DNA of 30,546 nucleotides from positions 1 through 30,546 of the forward strand of contig JBFXHX010000042.1 in assembly GCA_050176585.1 (NCBI GenBank), written 5' to 3'. Position numbers and translations under genes: made by a program. The DNA is from CAYYWP01 sp050176585 (lineage in GTDB: Bacteria > Desulfobacterota > Binatia > HRBIN30 > CADEER01). Under the pieces are notes generated by a model. It was not told the origin of the DNA. It saw only the letters and a list, made by a program, of their open reading frames with translations, and ran no database searches. This document shows positions 1-8,681 of the stretch, one piece after another (the first letter of the stretch is position 1; each line of letters opens with the position of its first letter).

Positions 1-401
1 CCCGCGTAACAGCGCTCGACGCCCGCGGGGACGACGAGCTGCGCCGGCGTGCCCACGAACCAGATCGAGTGCCGCATGCTCACGTCGTAGGTGCCCGGCC
101 GTAGCGTCGCGGCGAACCAACCGCCGGGATCTGCAATCGAGATCTCGAAGCGCTCGTCGGTCGCGAGATCGCGCAAAAGGAGCTCCGTGCGCTCCGCGCG
201 GCCGAGCACGCGGCCGAGATCCGCATCCGCCAGACTGACCTTTGTACCGGCGCGAAAGATCTCCAGGCGTCCGACGACGTGCGTGCGATCGGGTCCGGGG
301 CGCGGATTGATCGGGAGCCGCGCCCCCGCGCAGCTCTGGATGGAAGCGACGAGGGCGCAGACTGCGCTCAACGGCGCGAATATCGTCCGCCACTGCTTCA
401 T
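1..401 (-). CDS. Putative exported lipoprotein, 3' end off the window
   Basis: An open minus-strand frame runs from an ATG at 401 past the left edge of the window, giving about 133 residues without a stop. The first 23 residues look like a signal peptide: a basic start (MKQWR), a hydrophobic stretch, then I-Q-S-C, a plausible lipobox with Cys23 as the lipidated residue. The mature part has short beta-rich segments, with a G-T-Y-D-V motif typical of prealbumin-like or carboxypeptidase-regulatory-like sandwiches. I do not recognise the family, so this is a hypothetical lipoprotein. An in-frame ATG at 416 (M-I-P-R-G-M-K) is an alternative start. Neither start has a strong ribosome binding site. 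The gene follows the HAD hydrolase gene on the same strand with a gap of about 125 bases in which I see nothing clear. Confidence 0.6.
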   Translation of the reverse strand, partial: MKQWRTIFAPLSAVCALVASIQSCAGARLPINPRPGPDRTHVVGRLEIFRAGTKVSLADADLGRVLGRAERTELLLRDLATDERFEISIADPGGWFAATLRPGTYDVSMRHSIWFVGTPAQLVVPAGVERCYA

Positions 402-527
402 GCCGCGCGGTATCATCACTCTACCGCGGAGCTCGCAATGACTACCGCGTTTGCATGTGTGACATCTCGCGCGCGTGGGCGCTTGCCCGGGTGAACGGCG
501 CGCCGGGAGCGCGGAGCTCGCGTGCGC

Positions 528-1244
528 TCAGAGGAGCGCCAGCAGCTCTGGGATGTGGCGGATCACGTGGGTCGGTCTGACGTCGCCGGCCGGAGGGGGC
601 CGGTCGTCGCGGTGCCAAAGCAGCGCCGAGCGCATCCCGGCGCGGTTCGCCCCGGCGATGTCCTGTGCCAGCGTGTCGCCCACGAACAACACCTCGTCGG
701 CCCGGCAGCCGGCGCGGCACAGTGCCGCAGCGAAAATCGCCGGATCGGGCTTGCAGGCCCCGGCGGTCTCGCTCGACAGCACCGCGTCGAAGTGCGGGGC
801 GAGCCCCGCGGCGTCGATCAGGTGCAGGAGCTGGTCCTGGTCGATGTTGCTGACCATGCCGACGTGAAGACCACGCCCGCGCAGGGCGGCGAGGGTGGCG
901 AGGACGCCTTCGCGCAGCTGGAAATCGCGTCGGTGCAGCTCCCACTGGAACCGGCGGTGTCGCTCCAGGAGATCGGCGTCGGCGGACCGGCCGAAGCCTT
1001 CGAGGGTGCGGGCCAGCGCATCGCCAAAGAGGTCGCGATGCAAGTAGAACCGCCGCGGCAGGTAGGCGTGGTACACCTCGCGAAGCGCCGCGCGGTGGGC
1101 TTGCCGCAGCGTATCCATATCCGCGTCGATGCCCGTCCATGCGGCCAGCGCCGCGAGGCTCTCCTCTTCCGCGGCGGCGAGGCTGCGATAGTCGTACAAG
1201 GTGCCGCCGAAGTCGAAGAGCACGGCCTGCGTCAGCCCGGACAT
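528..1244 (-). CDS. HAD-superfamily hydrolase (subfamily IA-like phosphatase)
   Basis: A 238-residue cytoplasmic hydrolase. Motif I is L-F-D-F-G-G-T near residues 9-15, with the nucleophile Asp11. Motif II is the Ser in M-V-S-N, motif III is the Lys in C-K-P-D-P, and motif IV is V-G-D-T-x3-D. A helical cap of about 80 residues lies between motifs I and II, as in the phosphoglycolate phosphatase/haloacid dehalogenase group. The second Asp of the usual D-x-D, the general acid, is Gly13. Many bacterial HAD proteins share this D-F-G-G-T form, so it may not mean inactivity. The substrate cannot be told from sequence. The ATG at 1244 follows a GAGGAG Shine-Dalgarno with about five bases between. 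The gene is divergent from actC. Confidence 0.9.
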   Translation of the reverse strand: MSGLTQAVLFDFGGTLYDYRSLAAAEEESLAALAAWTGIDADMDTLRQAHRAALREVYHAYLPRRFYLHRDLFGDALARTLEGFGRSADADLLERHRRFQWELHRRDFQLREGVLATLAALRGRGLHVGMVSNIDQDQLLHLIDAAGLAPHFDAVLSSETAGACKPDPAIFAAALCRAGCRADEVLFVGDTLAQDIAGANRAGMRSALLWHRDDRPPPAGDVRPTHVIRHIPELLALL

Positions 1245-1366
1245 CCGTCTCCTCTACGCCATGGATCCGAAAAGTCGATGCTCTCACCGGTGCAGAGGCA
1301 TCCAGTCGCGGCTTCACCGCGCGGGGGCGGCGCGTCCGGGGCGGCGGATTTCTCTCCGGGAACGGC

Positions 1367-1396
1367 TTGACCCCGATGGCGCAGGGTCTGTATTAA
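1367..1396 (+). promoter_or_regulatory. Sigma70-like promoter of the actC-coxB operon
   Basis: TTGACC at 1367-1372 and TATTAA at 1391-1396 are separated by 18 bases. They are a good match to the -35/-10 consensus within otherwise very GC-rich DNA. Transcription would start near 1403, about 45 bases upstream of the GTG chosen for actC. The site lies in the 203-base divergent gap between the HAD hydrolase and actC genes. The call rests on sequence match and position only. Confidence 0.55.
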
Positions 1397-1434
1397 CCGC
1401 GCGAACTGATTCTCCGAGTGGGGCGGCGATGGGC

Positions 1435-1440
1435 GGGAGG
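1435..1440 (+). promoter_or_regulatory. Ribosome binding site deciding the actC start
   Basis: GGGAGG lies seven bases upstream of the GTG at 1448. An earlier in-frame GTG at 1418 has no comparable site, and the ATG at 1473 region is in another frame. This favours 1448 as the actC start. Confidence 0.6.
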
Positions 1441-1447
1441 ATTCCGA

Positions 1448-2898
<1,451 letters not shown>

Positions 2899-2899
<1 letters not shown>

Positions 2900-3495
2900 T
2901 GAAGACGCTGGTGCCGGCGTTGCCGCCGGGGGACACGTTCGGGCTGCTCGCCGCCTTCGCATCGCCGCGCGAGCTGTATCACGCGTGCGAGCGGGTGCGT
3001 GATGCCGGGTACACGAGGTGGGACGCGCACTCTCCATTTCCGATCCACGGCCTGGACAAGGCAATGGGGCTCCGACGCTCGCGCCTTCCCTATGTGACGC
3101 TGTTGTTCGGGCTCACCGGAGCGATCAGTGGGTTTGCGCTGCAAATGTGGGCGAACGGCATCGCGTATCCGCTACTGGTGAGCGGCAAGCCGCTGTTCAA
3201 TTGGCAACCGTACGTGCCGATCACGTTCGAGCTCGGCGTCTTGCTCGCGGCGATCTCGACCGTGGTCGGCATGCTGGCGTTCAACCAGCTCCCGATGTTG
3301 TTCCATCCGTTGTTCAACTCGCGGGCGTTCGAGCGCGCGAGCGACGACGGGTTCTTCATCTCCATCGAGGCTTGGGATCCGCGATTCGACGCCAGCGAGA
3401 CGGCGCGCCTTCTCCGGCAGGTCGGCGCGACACACGTCGAGCTCGTGAAACGCACCGCCAGTGAGCTCCAGCCGCGGGAGGTCGAGGTCCGGTGA
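2899..3495 (+). CDS. actD: ACIII subunit ActD (DUF3341-type)
   Basis: A 198-residue protein matching ActD, a small two-span subunit that packs against ActC and ActF. It opens with a soluble segment containing a G-L-L-A-A-F / E-L-Y-H-A-C block and a P-F-P-I-H-G motif (about residues 47-52), which is typical of the family. Two transmembrane helices follow, at about residues 60-85 and 108-130. The polar tail has the usual D-G-F-F-I-S-I block. The ATG at 2899 overlaps the actC stop by one base and the stop overlaps the actF start by four, so C, D and F are probably translated in a coupled way. No catalytic role is known for the family. Confidence 0.9.
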
Positions 3496-4697
3496 ACCGC
3501 GGTCCGACGTCGGGCACCGACGTGCTCGACCAACAGGGTGGGGGGGCGCTGTCTCGGGCGGCGTGGGTGGGCGCCGTGCTCGGCATCGCCGGGCTCGGCG
3601 CCGCTCTCGCGCTGTCGGCTGAGGCAATGCGCCACTTCTACTTCGCCTGGCTCGTCGCATACCTCTACTTCTTGAGCATCGCGCTCGGCAGTCTGTTCTT
3701 CGTCCTCTGCACCTTCGTCTGCCGCGCGGGTTGGAGTGTGGCCGTGCGGCGGCTGCTCGAGAACGCGATGGCGACCATGCCCATGTTCGCCCTGCTGTTC
3801 GTGCCGATCTATATCGGGCGCCACGAGATCTTCGTCTGGACCGACGCTGCCGAGGTGGCCAAGCATCCCGTGTTGCAGGGCAAGAGCGCCTATCTGAACG
3901 AGGGGTTCTTCCTCGCGCGCGCTCTGTTCTACCTCGTGTCCTGGTGCGCGCTGGCGGTGTACTTCTCGCGCCAATCGCAACTGCAGGACGAGACCGGCGA
4001 CGAACGCATCACTCGACGCTTGCAGGCCGTCGCCGCTCCGGGGCTCATCCTGTTCGCCCTGACCGTCACGTTCGCCGCAATCGACTGGATCATGTCGCTA
4101 GAGCCGGAGTGGTACTCGACGATCTTCGGCGTGTACTATTTCACCGGGTCGGTGCTGGCCAGCTTCGCGTTCTTGGTCCTCGCCATCGCGTGGATCCGGG
4201 CGCGCGGGCGCCTGGGCGGCATCGTTACGATCGAGCACATTCACGATCTCGGCAAGCTCCTCTTCGGCTTCACCGTCTTCTGGGCCTACATCGCCTTCTC
4301 CCAGTACTTCCTGATCTGGTACGGCAACATTCCGGAGGAGACCGCCTATTACATGCACCGCTCGCACGGCTCGTGGGCGGCGATGGGAAAGGTGCTGATC
4401 TTCGGCCACTTCGTGGTTCCATTCTTTTTCCTGATGCCGCGCGCGGTGAAACGATCCGTGCCCCTGCTGGTCAGCGCAGCCGTGTGGCTCCTGATCATGC
4501 ACTTCGCCGACGTCTACTGGTGCGTGATGCCCGTCTACTCCGCAGACGGGGCGCGTGTCGGCGCTGTCGATGTGGCCGCGTTATTGGCCGTCGGGGGCTT
4601 CTTCATGGCGGCGTTTGGCTGGATTTCGAGCCGGCGGGCCCTGGTGCCGGTGGGTGATCCGCGGCTGGAGGAGTCGTTGTCGTTCGAAAACGTTTGA
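3492..4697 (+). CDS. actF: ACIII subunit ActF, second NrfD-like membrane subunit
   Basis: A 401-residue integral membrane protein of the ActF type, paralogous to ActC, with about ten predicted helices. Recognisable family features include the early E-A-M-R-H-F-Y-F-A-W segment, a D-W-I-M-S-L-E-P motif where a helix meets the surface, and H-D-L-G-K-L-L-F near the middle. A conserved Y-G-N-I-P-E-E block follows. ActF sits beside ActC in the membrane arm and is thought to take part in proton translocation. The GTG at 3492 overlaps the actD stop (GTGA). It is followed after 19 bases by the cupredoxin gene. The usual gene before it in other genomes, actE, is absent here and lies at 20880-21443. Confidence 0.92.
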   Translation: MNRGPTSGTDVLDQQGGGALSRAAWVGAVLGIAGLGAALALSAEAMRHFYFAWLVAYLYFLSIALGSLFFVLCTFVCRAGWSVAVRRLLENAMATMPMFALLFVPIYIGRHEIFVWTDAAEVAKHPVLQGKSAYLNEGFFLARALFYLVSWCALAVYFSRQSQLQDETGDERITRRLQAVAAPGLILFALTVTFAAIDWIMSLEPEWYSTIFGVYYFTGSVLASFAFLVLAIAWIRARGRLGGIVTIEHIHDLGKLLFGFTVFWAYIAFSQYFLIWYGNIPEETAYYMHRSHGSWAAMGKVLIFGHFVVPFFFLMPRAVKRSVPLLVSAAVWLLIMHFADVYWCVMPVYSADGARVGAVDVAALLAVGGFFMAAFGWISSRRALVPVGDPRLEESLSFENV

Positions 4698-4716
4698 GCA
4701 CGATCAGGAGGGACGC

Positions 4717-5451
4717 ATGCTTCGTTCTTGTCTGAAGAGGGATGTTGTCGGGATGGCTGTTGGTACCGTCGTCATCTGCTGCACGGCGGCGTCAGCGGCT
4801 ACGGTGACCGGAACGGTCACCTACGACGGTAAGGTGCCGAACCTGAAACCCCTGAGTATGGACGCCGACCCCGTCTGCGCGTCCAAGCACAAGGCACCGG
4901 TCCCGAGCGAGATGTTGAAGCTCGGCTCGAGCGGGAACACCATGGGCAACATCTTGGTGCGCGTCACCGGCGGCCTCCCCGAAGGGAAGAGCTATCCTCC
5001 GCCCAAGGACCCCATGGTGATGGATCAAGACGGTTGCATCTACAAGCCGCACGTGTTCGTGCTTCAGGCCGGCCAGCCGTTGAAGATCCTCAATTCCGAC
5101 AACCTGCTCCACAACGTGCACGCACTGCCGAAGGTGAATCCACAATTCAACATCGCCATGCCGCCGAACCGCAAGGAGGCGGAGCATGTATTCGAGAAAC
5201 CCGAAGAGCCGTTCATGATCAAGTGCGACGTGCATCCATGGATGACCGCGTATGCAATGGTTGTCACCAATCCGTTCTATGCCGTCACGAGCGAGGACGG
5301 GAAGTTCACGATCAAAGACCTGCCAGCCGGCACCTATGACATCGAGGCCTGGCACGAGCGGCTGGGCAAGCAAACACAGAAGGTCACGGTCGGCGATGCC
5401 GATACGAAGACCGTCGATTTCAAGTTCAGCGCGCCAGCCGGCGCGAAGTGA
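4717..5451 (+). CDS. Exported plastocyanin-like cupredoxin
   Basis: A 244-residue secreted protein with a signal peptide (charged start, hydrophobic core, cleavage near A-S-A-A at residues 25-28). Type-1 copper ligands are visible: His132 or His135 in the S-D-N-L-L-H-N-V-H loop, then Cys170, His173 and Met176 in K-C-D-V-H-P-W-M. The C-terminal third (D-G-K-F-T-I-K-D-L-P-A-G-T-Y) resembles a carboxypeptidase-regulatory beta-sandwich. The ATG at 4717 has AGGAGG just upstream. Lying between actF and coxA, it is a good candidate for a periplasmic electron carrier from ACIII to the CuA oxidase, or for a copper-binding assembly factor. That role is inferred from position and ligands. Confidence 0.85.
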   Translation: MLRSCLKRDVVGMAVGTVVICCTAASAATVTGTVTYDGKVPNLKPLSMDADPVCASKHKAPVPSEMLKLGSSGNTMGNILVRVTGGLPEGKSYPPPKDPMVMDQDGCIYKPHVFVLQAGQPLKILNSDNLLHNVHALPKVNPQFNIAMPPNRKEAEHVFEKPEEPFMIKCDVHPWMTAYAMVVTNPFYAVTSEDGKFTIKDLPAGTYDIEAWHERLGKQTQKVTVGDADTKTVDFKFSAPAGAK

Positions 5452-5477
5452 TCAGTTTGCGCCGCCGAGGAGGATTG

Positions 5478-7250
5478 ATGGACGGCAGACAGCAGGAACG
5501 CCGGGCAGAACGGGAAACCGAATTCCCGGCCCGCGCCGAGCATCACGAGGCGCTCGGCTTCCTCCGCACGTACGTTTTCGCCACCGATCACAAGATCATC
5601 GGCATTCAGTACACCGTCACGGGTTTGTTCTTCCTGTTCTTCGGCTTCAGCCTGATGATGATCCTGCGCTGGCAGCTCGCCTATCCGGGCGAGCCGATTC
5701 CGCTGATCGGCAGCCTGCTCGGCAACTCGCGGGCGCCGGGCGGCGTCATGCTGCCCGAGTTCTACAACGAGCTCGGAGCCATGCACGGCACGATCATGGT
5801 GTTCCTCGGAGTGGTGCCGATCGGGGTGGGCGGGTTCGGCAATTACGTGCTGCCGCTGCAGATCGGCGCCAAAGACATGGCGTTCCCGCGCATCAACATG
5901 CTGAGCTATCAGTTCTTCCTCGTCGGCGGGCTCGTCATGTTAGCGAGCTTCTTCCTGCCGGGCGGCGCCGCCCAGTCCGGCTGGACCTCGTATGCGCCGC
6001 TCTCGGACATCAACCCGGGCCAGACCGCGTGGGGCGTGGGCATGATCCTGATCATCACGTCCTCGCTGCTCGGCGCGCTCAATTTCATCACCACCACCAT
6101 TCAGCTGCGCGCGAAGGGCTTGAGCTTCTGGCGCTTTCCGTTCTTCGTGTGGGCGCAGTTCGTGACCGCGTTCCTGCTCCTGCTGGCGTTCCCGCCCCTC
6201 GAAGCCGCCACCGTCATGCAACTCGCCGACCGCCTGCTCGGCACGAGCTTTTTCCTGCCGGCCGGACTGGTTGTGAGCGGGCAGCCGCTCCAGGTGTCCG
6301 GCGGCGGCAATCCACTGCTCTGGCAGCACCTCTTTTGGTTCCTCGCACATCCAGAAGTGTACGTGCTGATCCTGCCCGCCATGGGCATCATCGCCGAGGT
6401 GCTCACCAACAATACCCGCAAGCCCATCTGGGGCTACCGCCCGATGGTCTACTCGCTGCTGTTCCTCGGTTTCATGTCGTTTATAGTCTGGGCGCACCAC
6501 ATGTTCATCACCGGCATGGGCAACGCCATGGCGACGTTCTTCCAGACCACTACGATGATCATCTCGATACCGTCGGTGGTCATTCTCGCCTGCTTCTTCC
6601 TGTCGCTGTGGGGCGGGTCGATTCGGTTCAACACGCCGATGCTCTTCGCGCTCGCCTTTCTGGTGATGTTTGGCATCGGCGGGCTCACCGGGCTGCCGCT
6701 CGGTCTGGCCACGCCCGACATTCATCTGCACGACACGTACTATGTGATCGGCCATTTCCATTACGTGGTTGCGCCGGGAACGCTCTTCGCGTTCTTTGCC
6801 GGCCTCTACTACTGGTACCCGAAGGTCACCGGCCGGAAGATGAGCGAGTCGCTCGGCAAAGTGCACTTTTGGCTGTCCTTGATCTTCATGAACGGGGTGT
6901 TTCTACCGATGTTGTGGATCGGCCTCGCGGGCGTGTCTCGTCGGCTGTACGACGGCGGCTTGACCTACGCCTATGCGCAAGACCAGCTCTGGTATCACGT
7001 GGTGAGCTCCTGGTCAGCGTGGCTTCTCGGCCTCGCTCAGGTGCCGTTCATCTTCAATTTCTTCTGGAGCCTGCGCCGCGGCGAAGCCGTGGACCACAAT
7101 CCCTGGCATGCGACGACGCTCGAATGGCAGGCGCCGTCGCCGCCGCCGCACGGCAACTTCGATCACACGCCGGTGGTGTACCGCGGTCCGTATGACTACA
7201 GTCCGCCCGGGTACGCGCAGGATTTCGTCCCGCAGAGCCAGGAGGCGTGA
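5478..7250 (+). CDS. coxA: Cytochrome c oxidase subunit I (A-type haem-copper oxidase)
   Basis: The catalytic subunit of an aa3-type oxidase, 590 residues and about 12 helices, reducing O2 to water while pumping protons. Haem a ligands are His103 and His428, the haem a3 ligand is His426, and CuB ligands are His291, His340 and His341. Tyr295 is the cross-linked tyrosine. D-pathway residues are present: Asn122, Asp133, Asn140 and Glu293 of H-P-E-V-Y, which marks an A1-like enzyme. The K-pathway lysine is not: the segment after the T-T-T-M-I-I-S-I helix reads P-S-V-V-I, so Ile369 occupies the lysine position. The start at 5478 has GAGGAGG four bases upstream; an in-frame upstream start at 5448 is less likely. 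The C-terminal N-P-W-x-A-T-T-L-E-W block is standard. Confidence 0.96.
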   Translation: MDGRQQERRAERETEFPARAEHHEALGFLRTYVFATDHKIIGIQYTVTGLFFLFFGFSLMMILRWQLAYPGEPIPLIGSLLGNSRAPGGVMLPEFYNELGAMHGTIMVFLGVVPIGVGGFGNYVLPLQIGAKDMAFPRINMLSYQFFLVGGLVMLASFFLPGGAAQSGWTSYAPLSDINPGQTAWGVGMILIITSSLLGALNFITTTIQLRAKGLSFWRFPFFVWAQFVTAFLLLLAFPPLEAATVMQLADRLLGTSFFLPAGLVVSGQPLQVSGGGNPLLWQHLFWFLAHPEVYVLILPAMGIIAEVLTNNTRKPIWGYRPMVYSLLFLGFMSFIVWAHHMFITGMGNAMATFFQTTTMIISIPSVVILACFFLSLWGGSIRFNTPMLFALAFLVMFGIGGLTGLPLGLATPDIHLHDTYYVIGHFHYVVAPGTLFAFFAGLYYWYPKVTGRKMSESLGKVHFWLSLIFMNGVFLPMLWIGLAGVSRRLYDGGLTYAYAQDQLWYHVVSSWSAWLLGLAQVPFIFNFFWSLRRGEAVDHNPWHATTLEWQAPSPPPHGNFDHTPVVYRGPYDYSPPGYAQDFVPQSQEA

Positions 7251-7253
7251 GCG

Positions 7254-7859
7254 ATGCAAGGCGAGGCCCTGATCCCGTACATCACCGAACCGCGCGAAGA
7301 CACCGGTCTCACGAACAGCAAGATCGCGATCTGGCTGTTCCTCGCCTCGGAAGTCATGCTGTTCGGCGCCTTTTTCGCCTCCTACATCGTGCTGCGCATG
7401 ACATCGACGACCTGGCCGCACGGCTGGGAGCTGCAGAACGTCCCGCTCGGCGCCCTGAACACCGTCGTGCTCATCACGTCGAGCGTGACAATGGTGATGG
7501 CGTGGGCTTCGCTGGAGCGCAACGATTTCCCCAGGTATGCGCGCTTCATCGGCGCCACCGTGCTGCTCGGCGGCGTGTTCCTGGTGATCAAGTACTTCGA
7601 GTACTCGGCGAAGTTCGAGCACCACTTGCTGCCGAGCACGAGCACGTATCTAGCGATCTACTTCACGATGACCGCCCTGCACGGGCTGCACGTGATCTTC
7701 GGCATGGGCGTGAATGGGTATTTTTGGATGGCCGGCCGCGGCTACTGGGAAGCCGGCGACCGGCAGCTGCTGATCAACCGCGTCGAGAACGCGGGGCTCT
7801 TCTGGCACTTCGTCGACATCGTCTGGATCTTTTTGTTTCCGATCATGTACCTGATCTGA
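7254..7859 (+). CDS. coxC: Cytochrome c oxidase subunit III
   Basis: A 201-residue membrane subunit with five predicted helices, the short bacterial form lacking the first two helices of the mitochondrial protein. It shows the family's W-L-F-L-A-S-E-V-M-L-F motif in the first helix, a T-x-L-H-G-L-H-V motif in the middle, and the final H-F-V-D-I-V-W-I-F-L-F helix. It stabilises subunit I and its proton uptake. The ATG at 7254 lies eight bases after an AGGAGG and four bases after the coxA stop. Confidence 0.95.
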   Translation: MQGEALIPYITEPREDTGLTNSKIAIWLFLASEVMLFGAFFASYIVLRMTSTTWPHGWELQNVPLGALNTVVLITSSVTMVMAWASLERNDFPRYARFIGATVLLGGVFLVIKYFEYSAKFEHHLLPSTSTYLAIYFTMTALHGLHVIFGMGVNGYFWMAGRGYWEAGDRQLLINRVENAGLFWHFVDIVWIFLFPIMYLI

Positions 7860-7875
7860 GCGCTCGGGAGTGGAG

Positions 7876-8178
7876 ATGGAAAGCAATCACGCAATCGACA
7901 TCGACAGGCAGGTCCGCGGCTACATGGTCGTGTTCATCACGCTCTTGGGGCTGACCATCGTCTCCGTGGGTGTGTCGTACTTGCACCTCGAGGTGCACGA
8001 GGCGATCACGGTCGCGCTCATCATCGCCACGTTCAAGGCGACGCTCGTGGCGCTGTTTTTCATGCACCTCATCTCCGAGAAGAAAGTCATCTTCATCGTG
8101 CTCGCCTTTACCGCGTTGTTCTCTCTGGTACTGTTGTTCTTGCCGGTGCTTACGAACTTGGATCACGTCTCCGGTTGA
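7876..8178 (+). CDS. coxD: Cytochrome c oxidase subunit IV family protein (caa3-type small subunit)
   Basis: A 100-residue protein with three hydrophobic helices, matching the prokaryotic COX4 family. The H-L-E-V-H-E-A-I loop and the F-K-A-T-L-V-A-L-F-F-M-H-L helix are typical. These subunits help assemble or stabilise subunits I and III. The ATG at 7876 was chosen over a GTG two codons upstream because GGAG sits five bases before it. The gene is in the standard place after coxC. Confidence 0.88.
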   Translation: MESNHAIDIDRQVRGYMVVFITLLGLTIVSVGVSYLHLEVHEAITVALIIATFKATLVALFFMHLISEKKVIFIVLAFTALFSLVLLFLPVLTNLDHVSG

Positions 8179-8196
8179 CCGCAGCGCGGGAGGCCG

Positions 8197-8406
8197 ATGG
8201 GGCTCAAGAACATCCACCTGGTTTTCATCTCACTGGCGATTGCCCTCTGCGTGGGGTTCGGCAGCTGGTGCGTGTGGCGATACGGCGACCAGGGCACTTG
8301 GCCTTACCTGGCAGTGGCGCTGGTCTCGTTCGGCGCGGCCGGCGGTCTGATGGCGTACGGCAGTTGGTTCATCAACAAGATGAAAGGGACGATGCACGAC
8401 TCATGA
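8197..8406 (+). CDS. Small two-helix membrane protein of the oxidase operon
   Basis: A 69-residue hydrophobic protein with two predicted helices (about residues 7-27 and 36-58) joined by a short W-R-Y-G-D-Q-G loop. A GGGAGG ribosome binding site lies three bases before the ATG, and the end overlaps the next gene by four bases (ATGA). I do not recognise a named family. Its size, topology and place between coxD and coxB suggest an accessory subunit or assembly helper of the oxidase. Confidence 0.75.
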   Translation: MGLKNIHLVFISLAIALCVGFGSWCVWRYGDQGTWPYLAVALVSFGAAGGLMAYGSWFINKMKGTMHDS

Positions 8407-8681
8407 AGCACCCGAGCCGCTCGGTGTTCGCGCTCGCGACCAGTATCGCGGCGCTGCTCGGCGGGGCCGTTCCGGTCGCCGCGTGTCAGGTCTGTTTTGG
8501 GGATCCGAATTCGCCGATCACCCAGAGCGTGGAAATGGGCGTGTGGTTCCTGCTCGGCGTCATCCTGCTCGTGCAAGCCGCGTTCGGCATCTTCTTTTTC
8601 GTGTATCTGCGCCGGCGCGCGCGGAGCGTGCGCGATCCGCTGCCGCGCCCCGTGCTGCGTTTGGTCAAGAAGGAGGTGTGA
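8403..8681 (+). CDS. Small signal-bearing membrane protein with CxxC
   Basis: A 92-residue protein. The N-terminus looks like a signal peptide ending near V-A-A, directly followed by C-Q-V-C-F-G-D-P-N-S-P, so a CxxC pair would lie at the start of the periplasmic part. One transmembrane helix follows (about residues 46-67), then a basic tail (R-R-R-A-R) facing the cytoplasm. The ATG at 8403 overlaps the upstream stop and the TGA overlaps the coxB ATG. The family has no function I can name. The CxxC next to the coxB CuA subunit invites a role in copper delivery or thiol redox during CuA assembly, which is inference. Confidence 0.72.
   Translation: MKHPSRSVFALATSIAALLGGAVPVAACQVCFGDPNSPITQSVEMGVWFLLGVILLVQAAFGIFFFVYLRRRARSVRDPLPRPVLRLVKKEV

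Noticed and set aside
528..1244. HAD hydrolase as a catalytically dead protein because of D-F-G-G-T
   Set aside because: The nucleophile and the other three motifs are intact, and the Gly variant is common in the superfamily. Loss of activity cannot be claimed.
442..1317. 291-codon minus-strand frame overlapping the HAD gene
   Set aside because: The product is Arg/Pro-rich shadow sequence; the HAD frame has all four motifs and a good ribosome binding site.
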